Shown here: positions 1 to 8,721 of the stretch, in pieces
Position numbering within the stretch: position 1 is the stretch's first letter
Layout of the letters: each line of letters begins with the position of its first letter
Source: Desulfuromonadaceae bacterium
Lineage (GTDB): Bacteria > Desulfobacterota > Desulfuromonadia > Geobacterales > Pseudopelobacteraceae
Length of the DNA stretch: 64,000 bases
Reading direction: 5' to 3'
NCBI GenBank assembly: GCA_028683435.1
Contig: JAQUIG010000001.1
Span: 10,393 to 74,392, forward strand
The notes under the pieces: model-generated
Database searches by the model: none
Seen by the model: the letters and a program-made list of their open reading frames with translations, nothing else
What the model was told of the DNA's origin: nothing
Made by a program: the position numbers and the translations under genes

Positions 1-1
1 T

Positions 2-94
2 CTAACTCCCCCAACCCCTCTTATCTTAAGAGGGGAGCTAACACCATGTTTTTAGCCCCTCCCCTTGACTTAAGGGGAGGCTGGGAGGGGTTAG
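2..94. repeat. Palindromic intergenic repeat (two nested hairpins)
   Basis: Two hairpins in tandem. The first pairs CCCCTCTTA with TAAGAGGGG (about 16-36); the second pairs CCTCCCCTT with AAGGGGAGG (about 58-80). The outer ends are also inverted to each other (CTAACTCCC at the left, GGGAGGGGTTAG at the right), so the whole stretch can fold as one unit. It lies downstream of the tolC-like gene that is read towards it, so it could end that transcript, but there is no T-run on that strand. A related short hairpin is at 40971-40991. The left edge is at the window border and may be incomplete. Confidence 0.7.
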
Positions 95-176
95 TCTTTG
101 GTTAAAACCAGGGACTATTCCCCGGCTTTACATTTCAGCACGCGGAACGAGATGACCTTCCGGATGGGATGTCCCG

Positions 177-1520
177 TTATTTATTATCCTTCACCGGCAT
201 CCCACTCAGCTCACGGAGATCGTCCTCAGCCAGGATGCCGGCCGCCGCCTTCAACTCAAGCCGCCGCTGCAGGTTATCGTACATGGCAGCCGTCAGGTCC
301 CTGCGGCTGATGGCATACGTCTGTTCGGAGTTGAGCAGGTCGATGGCGGTTCTCGTCCCGATGTCGCGCCCCTTCTGCACCGCTTTGAGCTGCAGTTCGG
401 CTGATTCCTGCTTGCGCCGGTAGGCCTCGAGCAGGCTGACATTGTACTGCAGGTTGAGATATGCCTCTTTAAGACGCCTGATCCCCTGTTCCCGGGCATC
501 ATCGAGCATGGCGCGCCGCTCCGCTTCGCCGGCACGGGCGCGGCGGGTACGGGCGCTGGTGTCGCCTCCCGAATAGATCGGTACGTTTAACTGGACCCCT
601 GCATACCACTGCTCCGTGACGACCTTGGGGAGAAAGGTGCTCCCTTTGTCAACCGTGTAGCCGGCGTTCCCGGAAAGAGTCGGATAATGGCCGGCACCCG
701 CTCCCTTGCGAAGCTCCTCGCTCTGGAGCAGATCTTCCCGTGCCTGGAGCAGCGCCGGGCTGCGCTGGCGCATGGTCTCCAGCCACCATTCCATCTCAGC
801 CGGCTCGGGGCCTGCCGCCGTGACCGTCATGTCCCTGACCGCGTCAACCGCTACTCCGGTCAGACTGGCGAGGTTCTGCTGCGCCAGGCGAAGCTGCCCT
901 CCGGTCTTGACGAGGTCGGCAGCGGCGCTGTCGAGACGCGCCCTGGCTTCGTAGACGGCAATGACGTCTCCGGTACCGGCCTTGAGGAAGGCCTCAGACT
1001 GTCCGAGCACTTTTCCTACCCGCCCCATTTCATCACGATACAGTTTTTCGTCCGCTTGTGCCTTCAGGTAGCGCACGTAGCCATCAAGCAGCCGGACGAT
1101 CAGATCCTGGCGCGCAGCCTGGACACCGGTTTCGGCGCTGGTGATACCGGTGCCGGCGGCGGCTATCTGGTAATAGGCCGGCATGTTGAAGATCGGTATC
1201 CCGGTGCCTATGCCGTAACTGTACCCGGTGTACCGGCCGGTGATCGGCTCGGGTGTATAATCGGTCACATTGGTCCAGAGCTGACGCACCGAAGCGTTGG
1301 CGCTGACGCGCGGAATAACGGCGGCCCAGGCGATATCCTTGTCCGCCCTTCCCGCTTCGAGCCTGGCATCGGCGCGGGCAACCGCCGGGTCCCTCGTTTT
1401 GGCGAGGGTATACAGCTCCAGCAGGTCCCGCTCCCGGGCGATGGCGGGAGCGGCGTACAGAGCCAGGGAGAGTGCAGCGATGCCGATTATTTTCAGGCGG
1501 CAATTCAGGTTATTTCGCAT
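177..1520 (-). CDS. TolC family outer-membrane channel of a type I secretion system
   Basis: This 447-residue protein has a signal peptide (residues 1 to about 28, ending ..APAIA) followed by the alpha-helical repeats of the outer-membrane efflux family, with the usual internal duplication (LYTLAKTRDPAV near the N-terminus, RQRSPALLQARE in the middle). It would form the trimeric outer-membrane duct for the exporter encoded just upstream. The start chosen is the ATG at 1520, preceded by GGGAAGGG; a longer reading frame exists but lies inside the hlyD-like gene and lacks a signal peptide. The start overlaps the end of the HlyD-like gene by 11 bases, as in translationally coupled operons. No substrate gene lies next to it, so the cargo is unknown. 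Confidence 0.9.
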   Translation of the reverse strand: MRNNLNCRLKIIGIAALSLALYAAPAIARERDLLELYTLAKTRDPAVARADARLEAGRADKDIAWAAVIPRVSANASVRQLWTNVTDYTPEPITGRYTGYSYGIGTGIPIFNMPAYYQIAAAGTGITSAETGVQAARQDLIVRLLDGYVRYLKAQADEKLYRDEMGRVGKVLGQSEAFLKAGTGDVIAVYEARARLDSAAADLVKTGGQLRLAQQNLASLTGVAVDAVRDMTVTAAGPEPAEMEWWLETMRQRSPALLQAREDLLQSEELRKGAGAGHYPTLSGNAGYTVDKGSTFLPKVVTEQWYAGVQLNVPIYSGGDTSARTRRARAGEAERRAMLDDAREQGIRRLKEAYLNLQYNVSLLEAYRRKQESAELQLKAVQKGRDIGTRTAIDLLNSEQTYAISRRDLTAAMYDNLQRRLELKAAAGILAEDDLRELSGMPVKDNK

Positions 1521-2829
1521 GGAAAGCCCTTCCCATCCGGTCGCGCAGCGGTCCGATAAAATAATCAAACGCAGTACGCGGCTTGGTGGCGATGGAGACC
1601 TGTGCCTGCATCCCGGGGACGAGCTGCAGATTGTCAATTTTGGCGACGGCGGCCGGGTCAAGTTCAAGATAGGCGAGGTAATACGGCATCTCACCCTGTC
1701 CGGTGCGCAGCGTCAGTCGGTCGTCCGAGATATAGGTGACTTTCGCCTTCAGCGGCGGGACGGTGTAGCTTTTGTAGGAAGTCAGGGTTACTTCTGCTTC
1801 CTGCCCAACCCTGACATCGCTGATATCGTTGACGCCGACCTTCCCCTCGATGATGAGCTGATCTTTCTGCGGGGCAATCTCCATGAGCGGCTCCCGGGGG
1901 GTTACCACCCCGCCGACCGTGGCGATTTTGAGTCCGACGACCTTGCCGGAAACCGGGGCACGGATGATCTGATGCGCCAGCATGGCGCGGGACGGGCGGA
2001 CCCGCTCCTCCAGCTCAAGCCGCTTCATGGATGATTGCCTGATCTCGTTGGCGGCCTGCTGGACACGCTCTGCCTTGACCGCCAGTATCCGCTGTTCCAG
2101 CTCGGCCAGCCGCTGCCTGTTGGCGGCGATATTGGCGGTTATCTGCTCCCGCTCGCCGGTTTTTTCCGCCAGCAGCTGTTCCAGCTGCAGTACTATGGTT
2201 CTGGTGACGTACCCTTCTTTCAGCAGTGACTGGTTCGCTGCCAGCTGCTCCTTCAGGGATGCGGTTTCCCTCTGCTTGGATGCCTGCTGATCCCCGGCTC
2301 CCTTGATCATCTCCCTGGTCTGCTCGATCTGGCTTTTCAGCACGTCGATCTGTTTCAGGTACGCTTCCCGTTTGGCGTTAAACAGCCTCGTTTCTGTCTG
2401 GACGACCGCTGCCGGAATCCCTGTGGGAAAGTGCACCGCCGCGAGGTCGTTCTTTTCCGCCTCCAGCCTGATGATGGTCGCACCCTCGGCAACGGCCTGC
2501 CCTTCGAACATATCGACGATCGGCTTGACCTGATCATCCTCCAGGATGACCAACGGCTGTCCCGCCGTGACCTGATCACCATCTTTGACGAGAATCCGCT
2601 TGACGATGCCCCCTTCCTGATGCTGTACCGCCTGGCGTTTGTTCTGGAATACGACCTCACCCTGGGCAAAGACGGCAGAACCGAGCGGCGTCACGAACCC
2701 CCAGAGCGCAATGGAACCAAAAAACAGCCCGAGGATAATAATTCCGGTCGTGATGATCGGGGTGGGGGAAAAGCGGGTGTCCCGTGTGGGGGCATCCGTT
2801 GTAATGGCGTTTTGTTTGATCTTAGCCAC
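1510..2829 (-). CDS. HlyD family type I secretion periplasmic adaptor
   Basis: This 439-residue membrane-fusion protein links the inner-membrane ABC exporter to the TolC-like channel. A short cytoplasmic N-terminus of about 25 residues is followed by one membrane helix (ITTGIIILGLFFGSIALW). Then come the barrel-sandwich half (VKRILVKDGDQVTAGQPL), long coiled-coil hairpin helices (many EQLAANQ/LEQLLAEK segments), the second lipoyl half (IIRAPVSGKVVGL) and a C-terminal beta domain (VTLTSYKSY). I start it at the GTG at 2829 because GAGGAGG lies six bases upstream; the longer open frame would run antisense-like through the exporter gene. It overlaps the exporter gene by 8 bases. Length and domain order match the HlyD/PrtE family well. 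Confidence 0.9.
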   Translation of the reverse strand: MAKIKQNAITTDAPTRDTRFSPTPIITTGIIILGLFFGSIALWGFVTPLGSAVFAQGEVVFQNKRQAVQHQEGGIVKRILVKDGDQVTAGQPLVILEDDQVKPIVDMFEGQAVAEGATIIRLEAEKNDLAAVHFPTGIPAAVVQTETRLFNAKREAYLKQIDVLKSQIEQTREMIKGAGDQQASKQRETASLKEQLAANQSLLKEGYVTRTIVLQLEQLLAEKTGEREQITANIAANRQRLAELEQRILAVKAERVQQAANEIRQSSMKRLELEERVRPSRAMLAHQIIRAPVSGKVVGLKIATVGGVVTPREPLMEIAPQKDQLIIEGKVGVNDISDVRVGQEAEVTLTSYKSYTVPPLKAKVTYISDDRLTLRTGQGEMPYYLAYLELDPAAVAKIDNLQLVPGMQAQVSIATKPRTAFDYFIGPLRDRMGRAFHAK

Positions 2830-4663
2830 GTGGCACCTCCTCGCCGCTGGCGGCATGCTGCTCTTCTGCGGCCTCTTCTGCGGCCTCTTCCGGCTCGTCA
2901 GACGGAGCGGATTGTTGTTGCTGTTGTTGCTGTTGTTGCTGCTGTGCGGCTGCCTGCTGTTCCTGCAGCTGTTTCTGCTGTTCCTGCAGCTGTTGCTGCT
3001 GTTTTTGCTGTTGCTGCAGCAGATGCTGCAGCACCCCCTCCCTCGGCCCGAATACCGCCAGGGCGCCGTCCTGCATGACCAGCAGCTTGTCGACGCCGGC
3101 CAGGAGGCTGACCTTGTGGGTGATGACGACGACGGTCGTGCCGAGCTGCTTGAGATAGGCCATCGCCTGCAGCAGGGCCCGCTCACCTTCGTCGTCCAGG
3201 CTGGCGTTCGGCTCGTCCAGGACGACCAGTTTGGGATCGCCGTAGAGCGCCCGGGCCAGTCCGATCCGCTGGCGCTGCCCGCCGGAAAGGACCGCGCCGT
3301 TGTCGCCGATATAGGTGTCGTACCCTTTCGGCATGTTGAGGATCATGCCGTGCAGGCCGGCCAGCTGAGCGGCGCGGATGACTTTGTCGGAATCAGGCTC
3401 GTCAAGGCGGGCGATGTTGTCGGCGATGGAGCCGGCAAACAGCTCGATGTCCTGCGGCAGATAGCCGACGTAGGGACCAAGGCGCTCTTGAGGCCAGGAT
3501 GCCATGTCGGCGCCATCGAGGCGGATTGTCCCCTGCAGCGGCTTCCAGACCCCGACCAGCAGCCGGGCGAGGGTCGATTTGCCGGCGGCGCTCGGTCCGA
3601 TGATCCCGAGGGATTCACCGGCTGCCAGGGCAAAGGAGATGTCTTTGAGGATGACCTTGTTGGTGGCGCGGATGCCGAAGGTGACCTTCTCCAGCGCAAT
3701 CTGGCCGCTGGGAGGGGGGAGCTCCATCGGCTCGATCTCCAGATGCTGCTCCTTCATAAAGACATCGAGACGGGCGTAGGCGATACGCGCTTCCAAAAAA
3801 CCTTTCCAGCCGGCAATCATCAGTTCGATCGGCCCCAGCGCCTTGCCGAGCACGATGGTGCCCGCAATCATCATGCCGGGGGTAAAGGTTGGCTCACGCA
3901 GAACGATATAGGCGCCGACCCCGAGTCCGAGCGACTGGATCGCCTGGCGGACAAATTTGGTCACGCCGGAAATGTTGCCGCCACGTTCGCTCGCCTTCGA
4001 TTGCAGGGCGATAACCCGGTCATTCAATCCAGCCCAGCGGGCGGCGACCCCTTTCAGCATCCCCATGGCATTGACGACTTCGGCGTTGCGCAGGGCGACC
4101 TCGACATGGCGGCCGGCAGCGCGACCGGCTGCGTTGGCATCCATCAGCGGCTTGCGGGTCAGGATCTCATTGAGGATCGTCAGCCCGATCATCAGTACCG
4201 CTCCGACCAGTGCTACCAGAAACAGGTAAAAGTGCATGTACCAGAGGATGATCATGGCGATCGGCATCCAGGGTGCGTCAAACATCGCCATGATACCGGT
4301 GCCGGTCAGGAATGTTTTGATGGAGTTCAAGTCCCGCAGGCCGGTGGAGTATTGATTGCCTTCGGGAGAGGTTGCTCCTTCGGCCATTTTGCGGAGCAGA
4401 TACGGTGCCAGCTGGGCATCGATGGCGTTGTTGGCGCGCACCAGCAGCCGGGAGCGGACCAGCTCCATGGCGCCCATGACCATCAAAGCGGCAAGGAGGA
4501 GCAGAGAGAGGAACCAGAGCGTTTCGACACTCCGGCTCCCCAGCACCCGGTCATAAACCTGGAGCATGTAGAGAGACGGGGTCAGGAGGAGCATGTTCAT
4601 AAAAAAGCTGAAGACGCCTGCGGCAACAAAGAAGGGGAGAAACTTGCGAAGAAATAAGCGCAC
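2822..4663 (-). CDS. Type I secretion ABC permease/ATPase, PrtD-like, with glutamine-rich tail
   Basis: This 613-residue fused permease/ATPase energises export of an unfolded substrate with a C-terminal signal. Membrane helices cover residues 8-30, 48-66, 125-165 and 240-290. The nucleotide-binding domain has Walker A GPSAAGKS (356-363), the signature LSGGQ (459-463) and Walker B LVVLDEP (479-485). It lacks the N-terminal C39-like domain of HlyB, so it is of PrtD/AprD type. Family members usually stop near residue 545-575; here residues 545-613 are almost all Q with K/E/A, then an acidic end. The start is a GTG with only a weak AAGG upstream. It is the first gene of the exporter operon, 186 bases downstream of gmd. 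Confidence 0.92.
   Translation of the reverse strand: MRLFLRKFLPFFVAAGVFSFFMNMLLLTPSLYMLQVYDRVLGSRSVETLWFLSLLLLAALMVMGAMELVRSRLLVRANNAIDAQLAPYLLRKMAEGATSPEGNQYSTGLRDLNSIKTFLTGTGIMAMFDAPWMPIAMIILWYMHFYLFLVALVGAVLMIGLTILNEILTRKPLMDANAAGRAAGRHVEVALRNAEVVNAMGMLKGVAARWAGLNDRVIALQSKASERGGNISGVTKFVRQAIQSLGLGVGAYIVLREPTFTPGMMIAGTIVLGKALGPIELMIAGWKGFLEARIAYARLDVFMKEQHLEIEPMELPPPSGQIALEKVTFGIRATNKVILKDISFALAAGESLGIIGPSAAGKSTLARLLVGVWKPLQGTIRLDGADMASWPQERLGPYVGYLPQDIELFAGSIADNIARLDEPDSDKVIRAAQLAGLHGMILNMPKGYDTYIGDNGAVLSGGQRQRIGLARALYGDPKLVVLDEPNASLDDEGERALLQAMAYLKQLGTTVVVITHKVSLLAGVDKLLVMQDGALAVFGPREGVLQHLLQQQQKQQQQLQEQQKQLQEQQAAAQQQQQQQQQQQSAPSDEPEEAAEEAAEEQHAASGEEVPRG
2825..3031 (-). repeat. Poly-glutamine coding low-complexity tract
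   Basis: The 3' end of the exporter gene carries long runs of CAG/CAA codons (on the plus strand seen as ctg/ttg triplets, purest at about 2914-2945), encoding Q4, Q4 and Q11 blocks separated by K, L, E and A, followed by an Asp/Glu/Ala-rich end. Such triplet tracts change length by slippage. The tract is in frame and ends at the overlap with the hlyD-like start. Confidence 0.85.
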
Positions 4664-4849
4664 GTGGGAACCTTGATTCTTTCTAGTTGATGTGAGTCAG
4701 TGCAAAAGATAAATACTCAGGTGGTGAATGTCAAGGCGAGGGACGGGTTCTCCCGTTCAAGCGGCGGTTTGCTCAGCCGGCATCCGAGCGGGAGAGGCCG
4801 TTGCGGGGCCAGTCCCCGGTTGCTCTTTTCCGCGTGCGGTATGTCAGTA

Positions 4850-5899
4850 TCACCCGTCTGCCCGCTTCTCACGTTCGGCGAGCGCAAAGTCGGCATCGGT
4901 CATCATCTCCACCAACCGCTCGAAGCTGGTCGTCGGTTCCCATCCGAGCTGTTTCTTCGCCTTGGCCGGATCGCCGAGCAGCAGGTCGACCTCCGCCGGA
5001 CGGAAGTATTTCGGGTCAATGCGGATGACGACCGTGCCGCTTCTGCTGTCGACCCCTGTTTCATCGACGCCGCTCCCCTGCCACTCCAGCCCCATGCCGA
5101 GGCGGGCGAAGACCTTTTCGGCAAAGGTGCGTACCATGCGGGTTTCACCGGTGGCGATGACGTAATCTTCCGCCACCTCCTGCTGCAGCATCCGCCACAT
5201 CGCTTCGACGTAATCGCCGGCAAAGCCCCAGTCTCTTTTCGCGTCGATGTTGCCGAGGTAGAGGCATTCCTGCATGCCGAGCTTGATGCGGGCGGCGGCA
5301 CGGGTGATCTTGCGGGTGGCGAAGGTCTCGCCCCTGCGGGGTGATTCGTGGTTGAAGAGGATGCCGTTACTGGCGTGCATGCCGTAGCTTTCGCGGTAGT
5401 TTTGGGTGATATAGAAGGCGTATGCCTTGGCGCAGGCGTAGGGAGAGCGCGGGTAAAAAGGGGTGGTCTCACTCTGGGGGGTCTCGACCACCTTGCCATA
5501 CAGTTCGGATGATGACGCCTGGTAGAAACGGGTGTTCAGGCCGGTTTCGCGGATGCCTTCAAGGATGCGCACCACCCCCAGGGCGTCGACTTCTCCGGTA
5601 TATTCGGGAACGTCGAAGGAGACCCGGACATGGCTCTGGGCGCCGAGATTGTAGATCTCGTCCGGCTGGATGGCCCGCAGGAGCATGTTGATCGAGCTGG
5701 CATCGTTCAGATCACCGTAGTGGAGGAACATGCGTACATCTTTTTCGTGCGGGTCGCGGTAAAGGTGGTCGATGCGCCCGGTGTTGAACGATGAGGAGCG
5801 GCGGATCATGCCGTGCACTTCATACCCTTTGGCGAGGAGCAGTTCTGCGAGATAAGAGCCGTCCTGGCCGGTGATGCCGGTAATAAGCGCTTTTTTCAT
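4850..5899 (-). CDS. gmd: GDP-mannose 4,6-dehydratase
   Basis: This 349-residue short-chain dehydrogenase converts GDP-mannose to GDP-4-keto-6-deoxymannose, the first step towards GDP-fucose, GDP-rhamnose or GDP-perosamine for surface polysaccharide. It shows the NAD(P)-binding [15 protein letters not shown] (residues 7-21), the [14 protein letters not shown] segment specific to GMD, and the catalytic Y154-x3-K158 in SPYACAKAY. The length is that of the family. No fucose or perosamine synthase follows; the next genes downstream on the same strand encode the type I exporter, so a link between the two is only positional. Start ATG at 5899. Confidence 0.97.
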   Translation of the reverse strand: MKKALITGITGQDGSYLAELLLAKGYEVHGMIRRSSSFNTGRIDHLYRDPHEKDVRMFLHYGDLNDASSINMLLRAIQPDEIYNLGAQSHVRVSFDVPEYTGEVDALGVVRILEGIRETGLNTRFYQASSSELYGKVVETPQSETTPFYPRSPYACAKAYAFYITQNYRESYGMHASNGILFNHESPRRGETFATRKITRAAARIKLGMQECLYLGNIDAKRDWGFAGDYVEAMWRMLQQEVAEDYVIATGETRMVRTFAEKVFARLGMGLEWQGSGVDETGVDSRSGTVVIRIDPKYFRPAEVDLLLGDPAKAKKQLGWEPTTSFERLVEMMTDADFALAEREKRADG

Positions 5900-5920
5900 C
5901 GGTAGTTTCCTTCGTCTTTC

Positions 5921-6064
5921 AATCTTAAATTCTTTAACGCAAGGGCGCTATAACGCAAAGACGCAAGGGAAACCAGAAAAAAGAGCCAAAAGCCATTGGG
6001 ATAAAATGATAATTCTTTGTTTTTGACGTTCTTAGCGTCTTTGCAGCTTGGCGCCTTTGCGTTA
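5921..6064. repeat. Long inverted-repeat intergenic element, copy 1
   Basis: Begins with AATCTTAAATTCTTTAACGC, continues with AACGCAAAGACGCAAGG, and ends with the inverted form (CTTAGCGTCTTTGC .. CCTTTGCGTTA at 6031-6064). The 24 bases at 5921-5944 are identical to 9435-9458 and the right end closely matches 9552-9577, so this is one of two copies of a dispersed, non-coding, palindromic element in this window. No open frame of note. Confidence 0.85.
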
Positions 6065-6099
6065 TTCCTTTGACTCCGTCTCTGCTTATTTAACGCCTT

Positions 6100-7101
6100 T
6101 CATTTCCCCAGCAGGGGGCTCATGACCTGATAGGTCAGGTAGGCCATCAGCGCCGAAGCCGGAATGGTAAGAATCCAGGCGATCAGAATCCGCTTGGCGA
6201 CGTTCCAGTTGACCGCTGTCAGGCGCTTGGACAATCCGACCCCCAGGATGGTCGAGGTTATGACGTGGGTGGTGCTGGTCGGCATGCCAAAGGCTGAAGC
6301 CCCGAGGATGACGCCGGCCGAGGCGGTTTCAACGCAGAAACCGTGTACCGGCTGCAGCTTGACGAAGTCGCGGCCGACGGTCTTGATGATCCGCCACCCC
6401 CCGGCGGCGGTGCCGAACGCCATCGCTGTCGCACAGGCCACCATGACCTCCCACGGTACGGCAAATGTTTTGAGAGTCCCGTAGCTGACCAGCGCCAGGG
6501 TGATGACACCCATCGACTTCTGGGCATCGGCGGTGCCGTGCGAAAAGGCCATCAAGGCAGCCGATGCGATCTGCAGCCGGCGGAAGTGCTTATTGAGACT
6601 GCTGGGGGCGCTGTTGCGGAAGATCCGGTAGAGGATCAGCATGAAGATGAAGCCGACAATGGTCCCCATAATCGGGGAAAGCACCAGCGCCATGACGATC
6701 TTCTGCAGTCCCTCCCACTTCAGGGCAGCGGCACCGGCATGGGCAAATACGGCCCCCATGATGCCGCCGATGATGGCGTGCGAAGAGGAGGAGGGGAGCC
6801 CGTAATACCAGGTGATCAGGTTCCAGATAATTGCCCCCGCTATGCCGGCCAGCACAACCATCTGGGTCACATTGGAGCCGTCAACAATCCCTTTGCCGAT
6901 CGTCGTGGCGACCTTGGTCGAGATCATCGCACCGGCAAAGTTGAGCACCGCCGCCATGATGATGGCCGCCCTGACCGAGAGGGCACGGGTCGAGATACAG
7001 GTGGCGATGGCATTGGCCGTGTCGTGAAAACCGTTGATGTAGTCGAAAAGGAGCGCCGCCAGGATCACCAGGCAGAGCATCAGGAAGGCCGGATCAAGCA
7101 T
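6100..7101 (-). CDS. PiT family inorganic phosphate (or sulfate) permease
   Basis: This 333-residue, about ten-helix transporter imports phosphate, driven by a cation gradient, across the inner membrane. The duplicated PiT signature is visible as GFHDTANAIATCIS (from residue 24) and AFSHGTADAQKSMG in the second half. It overlaps the upstream DUF47 gene by 8 bases; this DUF47-PiT pairing is the standard low-affinity phosphate module in many bacteria, which favours phosphate as the substrate. The start is the ATG at 7101. Individual PiT members transport sulfate, so substrate is inferred from family and neighbour. Confidence 0.93.
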   Translation of the reverse strand: MLDPAFLMLCLVILAALLFDYINGFHDTANAIATCISTRALSVRAAIIMAAVLNFAGAMISTKVATTIGKGIVDGSNVTQMVVLAGIAGAIIWNLITWYYGLPSSSSHAIIGGIMGAVFAHAGAAALKWEGLQKIVMALVLSPIMGTIVGFIFMLILYRIFRNSAPSSLNKHFRRLQIASAALMAFSHGTADAQKSMGVITLALVSYGTLKTFAVPWEVMVACATAMAFGTAAGGWRIIKTVGRDFVKLQPVHGFCVETASAGVILGASAFGMPTSTTHVITSTILGVGLSKRLTAVNWNVAKRILIAWILTIPASALMAYLTYQVMSPLLGK

Positions 7102-7714
7102 TCTTTACCACCACGCTTTCGAGGATATTGGAGGCGTCTTCACACCTGTCGGTCGACTTTTCAAGCGTTTCGTAGATTTCCTTCCATTTGATGAGCTGGA
7201 TCGGGTCTTTCTCTTCGTCGAACAGGCGGCTGATCGCCTCACGTGAAACCCGGTCCGCTTCATTCTCCAGCGTATTGATTTCCATACACGCCTCGAAGAT
7301 CTGCTCGTTGGTCTTCTTCCCCAGCATCGCAACCGCCTTGTCAACCGCATAACAGGACTGCAAAATGATGAAGCCGAGCGTTTTCGCTTCGGGGGGGATC
7401 GCTTCGACATTGTACATGATGATCCGCTGGGCGGAGGCGTCAATCAGGTCAAGAATGTCGTCCAGCTTGGAAGCGAGCGAGTAGATATCTTCCCGGTCCA
7501 GTGGCGTAACAAAGGTCTTGTTCAGCGTCTGGATGATCTCGTGGGTGATCGAATCACCTTTATGCTCCAATTCCTTGATACTGCGCTGGCTTTCAGCCGG
7601 GTTTTCAAAATTGTCGAGCATCTCCTTGAGGAGTTTGGCTCCTTCGATGATGTTCTCGGTCATCTCCTTGAAAAGCTTGAAAAATTTTTCTTCCTTGGGT
7701 ATCAATCCGAACAT
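7094..7714 (-). CDS. DUF47 (PhoU-like) phosphate transport regulator
   Basis: This 206-residue all-helical cytoplasmic protein belongs to the DUF47/PhoU-divergent family, which is encoded beside PiT permeases and thought to modulate them. It begins MFGLIPKEEKFFKLF, a typical start of the family, and contains the conserved LDDILDLIDASAQRI helix and TEAIRxx-type repeats (IKELEHKGDSITHEI). The ATG at 7714 was chosen because GGAGG sits eight bases upstream; a longer frame to 7771 has no such site. It is the first gene of the two-gene operon; the dyad at 7776-7797 lies just upstream. Confidence 0.92.
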   Translation of the reverse strand: MFGLIPKEEKFFKLFKEMTENIIEGAKLLKEMLDNFENPAESQRSIKELEHKGDSITHEIIQTLNKTFVTPLDREDIYSLASKLDDILDLIDASAQRIIMYNVEAIPPEAKTLGFIILQSCYAVDKAVAMLGKKTNEQIFEACMEINTLENEADRVSREAISRLFDEEKDPIQLIKWKEIYETLEKSTDRCEDASNILESVVVKNA

Positions 7715-7775
7715 GGCTAAGCCTCCGTTAATGTCGTGCCGACTCCGTTTAAAACTTTCGATTAATAGCACACTT

Positions 7776-7797
7776 TTTACCCCGTATATAGGGTAAA
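7776..7797. promoter_or_regulatory. Dyad between divergent DUF47-PiT and uppP
   Basis: A perfect 7-base inverted repeat, TTTACCC and GGGTAAA, separated by eight bases, in the 176-base gap between two divergent genes. Its form and placing suggest a repressor or activator operator. It does not look like a consensus Pho box. No protein can be assigned from the sequence. Confidence 0.4.
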
Positions 7798-7890
7798 TTT
7801 ACCGTTACCGCCACCCAACAGAGCAACAGCGATTGCCTTTGCCGACCGGTTGCAGTATCCTTGGGACTTTTCAACACAAAGGAGTCTGAG

Positions 7891-8712
7891 ATGGAGTTGT
7901 CACATGCCGCCGTTCTTGGCGCCATACAAGGGTTTACCGAGGTGCTGCCGATCAGCAGTTCGGCCCACCTGATCCTGATCCCCTGGCTGCTCAAATGGCC
8001 CGAATCCGGGCTGACGTTCGATGTTGCGCTCCACCTGGGGACTTTTCTGGCGCTGGCACTCTATTTCTGGCGCGACATTACCGAAATGACCTTCTCATTC
8101 TTTGATGCCGCCGTCACACGGAGGCTGGACACGCCTGCCAGGAGATTGCCGTTTCTGATCATTGCCGCCACAATCCCGGCCGCGATCGTCGGCAAGCTGC
8201 TTGAAGGACCGATCGAGGCGATGTTCCGTTCCAATCCTCTGCTGATCGCACTGTTTATGATCCTGTTCGGAGTTATTCTCGGTCTGGCCGATTACCTTGG
8301 CCGCAAACGTGCCGCTCTGGACGAAACCACTCTGAACTCCGCTCTGGCTGTCGGCCTGATGCAATGCCTGGCGCTGATCCCGGGGGTTTCACGCTCCGGC
8401 ATCACTATCACCGCCGGACTGATGCTCGGCTTTACCCGCGAGAGCGCCGCACGCTTCTCCTTCCTGATATCGCTGCCGATTGTGGCGGGAGCGGCGCTGC
8501 TTAAATCGGTGGAGATATTCAAAACCGGCATTCCGGCCGGTGAAGGGGTGCCGATGCTCGTCGGGATAGCGGTCTCCGCCGTCACCGGCTATATCAGTGT
8601 CGCCTTCCTGCTCCGTTTTGTGCAGAAAAGAAGCCTTGCACCGTTCGTCTGGTACCGGGTGATTGTCGGCTGCGGTTTGATGATCGCGATTCTTGCGGGA
8701 TGTAAAGGGTAG
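7891..8712 (+). CDS. uppP: Undecaprenyl-diphosphatase UppP (BacA)
   Basis: This 273-residue inner-membrane enzyme removes one phosphate from undecaprenyl pyrophosphate, recycling the lipid carrier for peptidoglycan and O-antigen; extra copies give bacitracin tolerance. Both family motifs are present: GFTEVLPISSSAHLIL (residues 14-29) with the catalytic Glu and Ser, and PGVSRSGITITAGL in the second half. The ATG at 7891 has AAGGAG seven bases upstream; the longer frame from 7861 is not needed. Nine bases separate it from radC, so the two are probably co-transcribed. Confidence 0.96.
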   Translation: MELSHAAVLGAIQGFTEVLPISSSAHLILIPWLLKWPESGLTFDVALHLGTFLALALYFWRDITEMTFSFFDAAVTRRLDTPARRLPFLIIAATIPAAIVGKLLEGPIEAMFRSNPLLIALFMILFGVILGLADYLGRKRAALDETTLNSALAVGLMQCLALIPGVSRSGITITAGLMLGFTRESAARFSFLISLPIVAGAALLKSVEIFKTGIPAGEGVPMLVGIAVSAVTGYISVAFLLRFVQKRSLAPFVWYRVIVGCGLMIAILAGCKG

Positions 8713-8721
8713 GGGGGATTT

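Noticed and set aside
2639..4657. 672-codon plus-strand frame opposite the ABC exporter gene
   Set aside because: The minus strand encodes an intact ABC exporter with all motifs; the antisense frame has Gln/His/Asp-rich low-complexity sequence and no recognisable domain.
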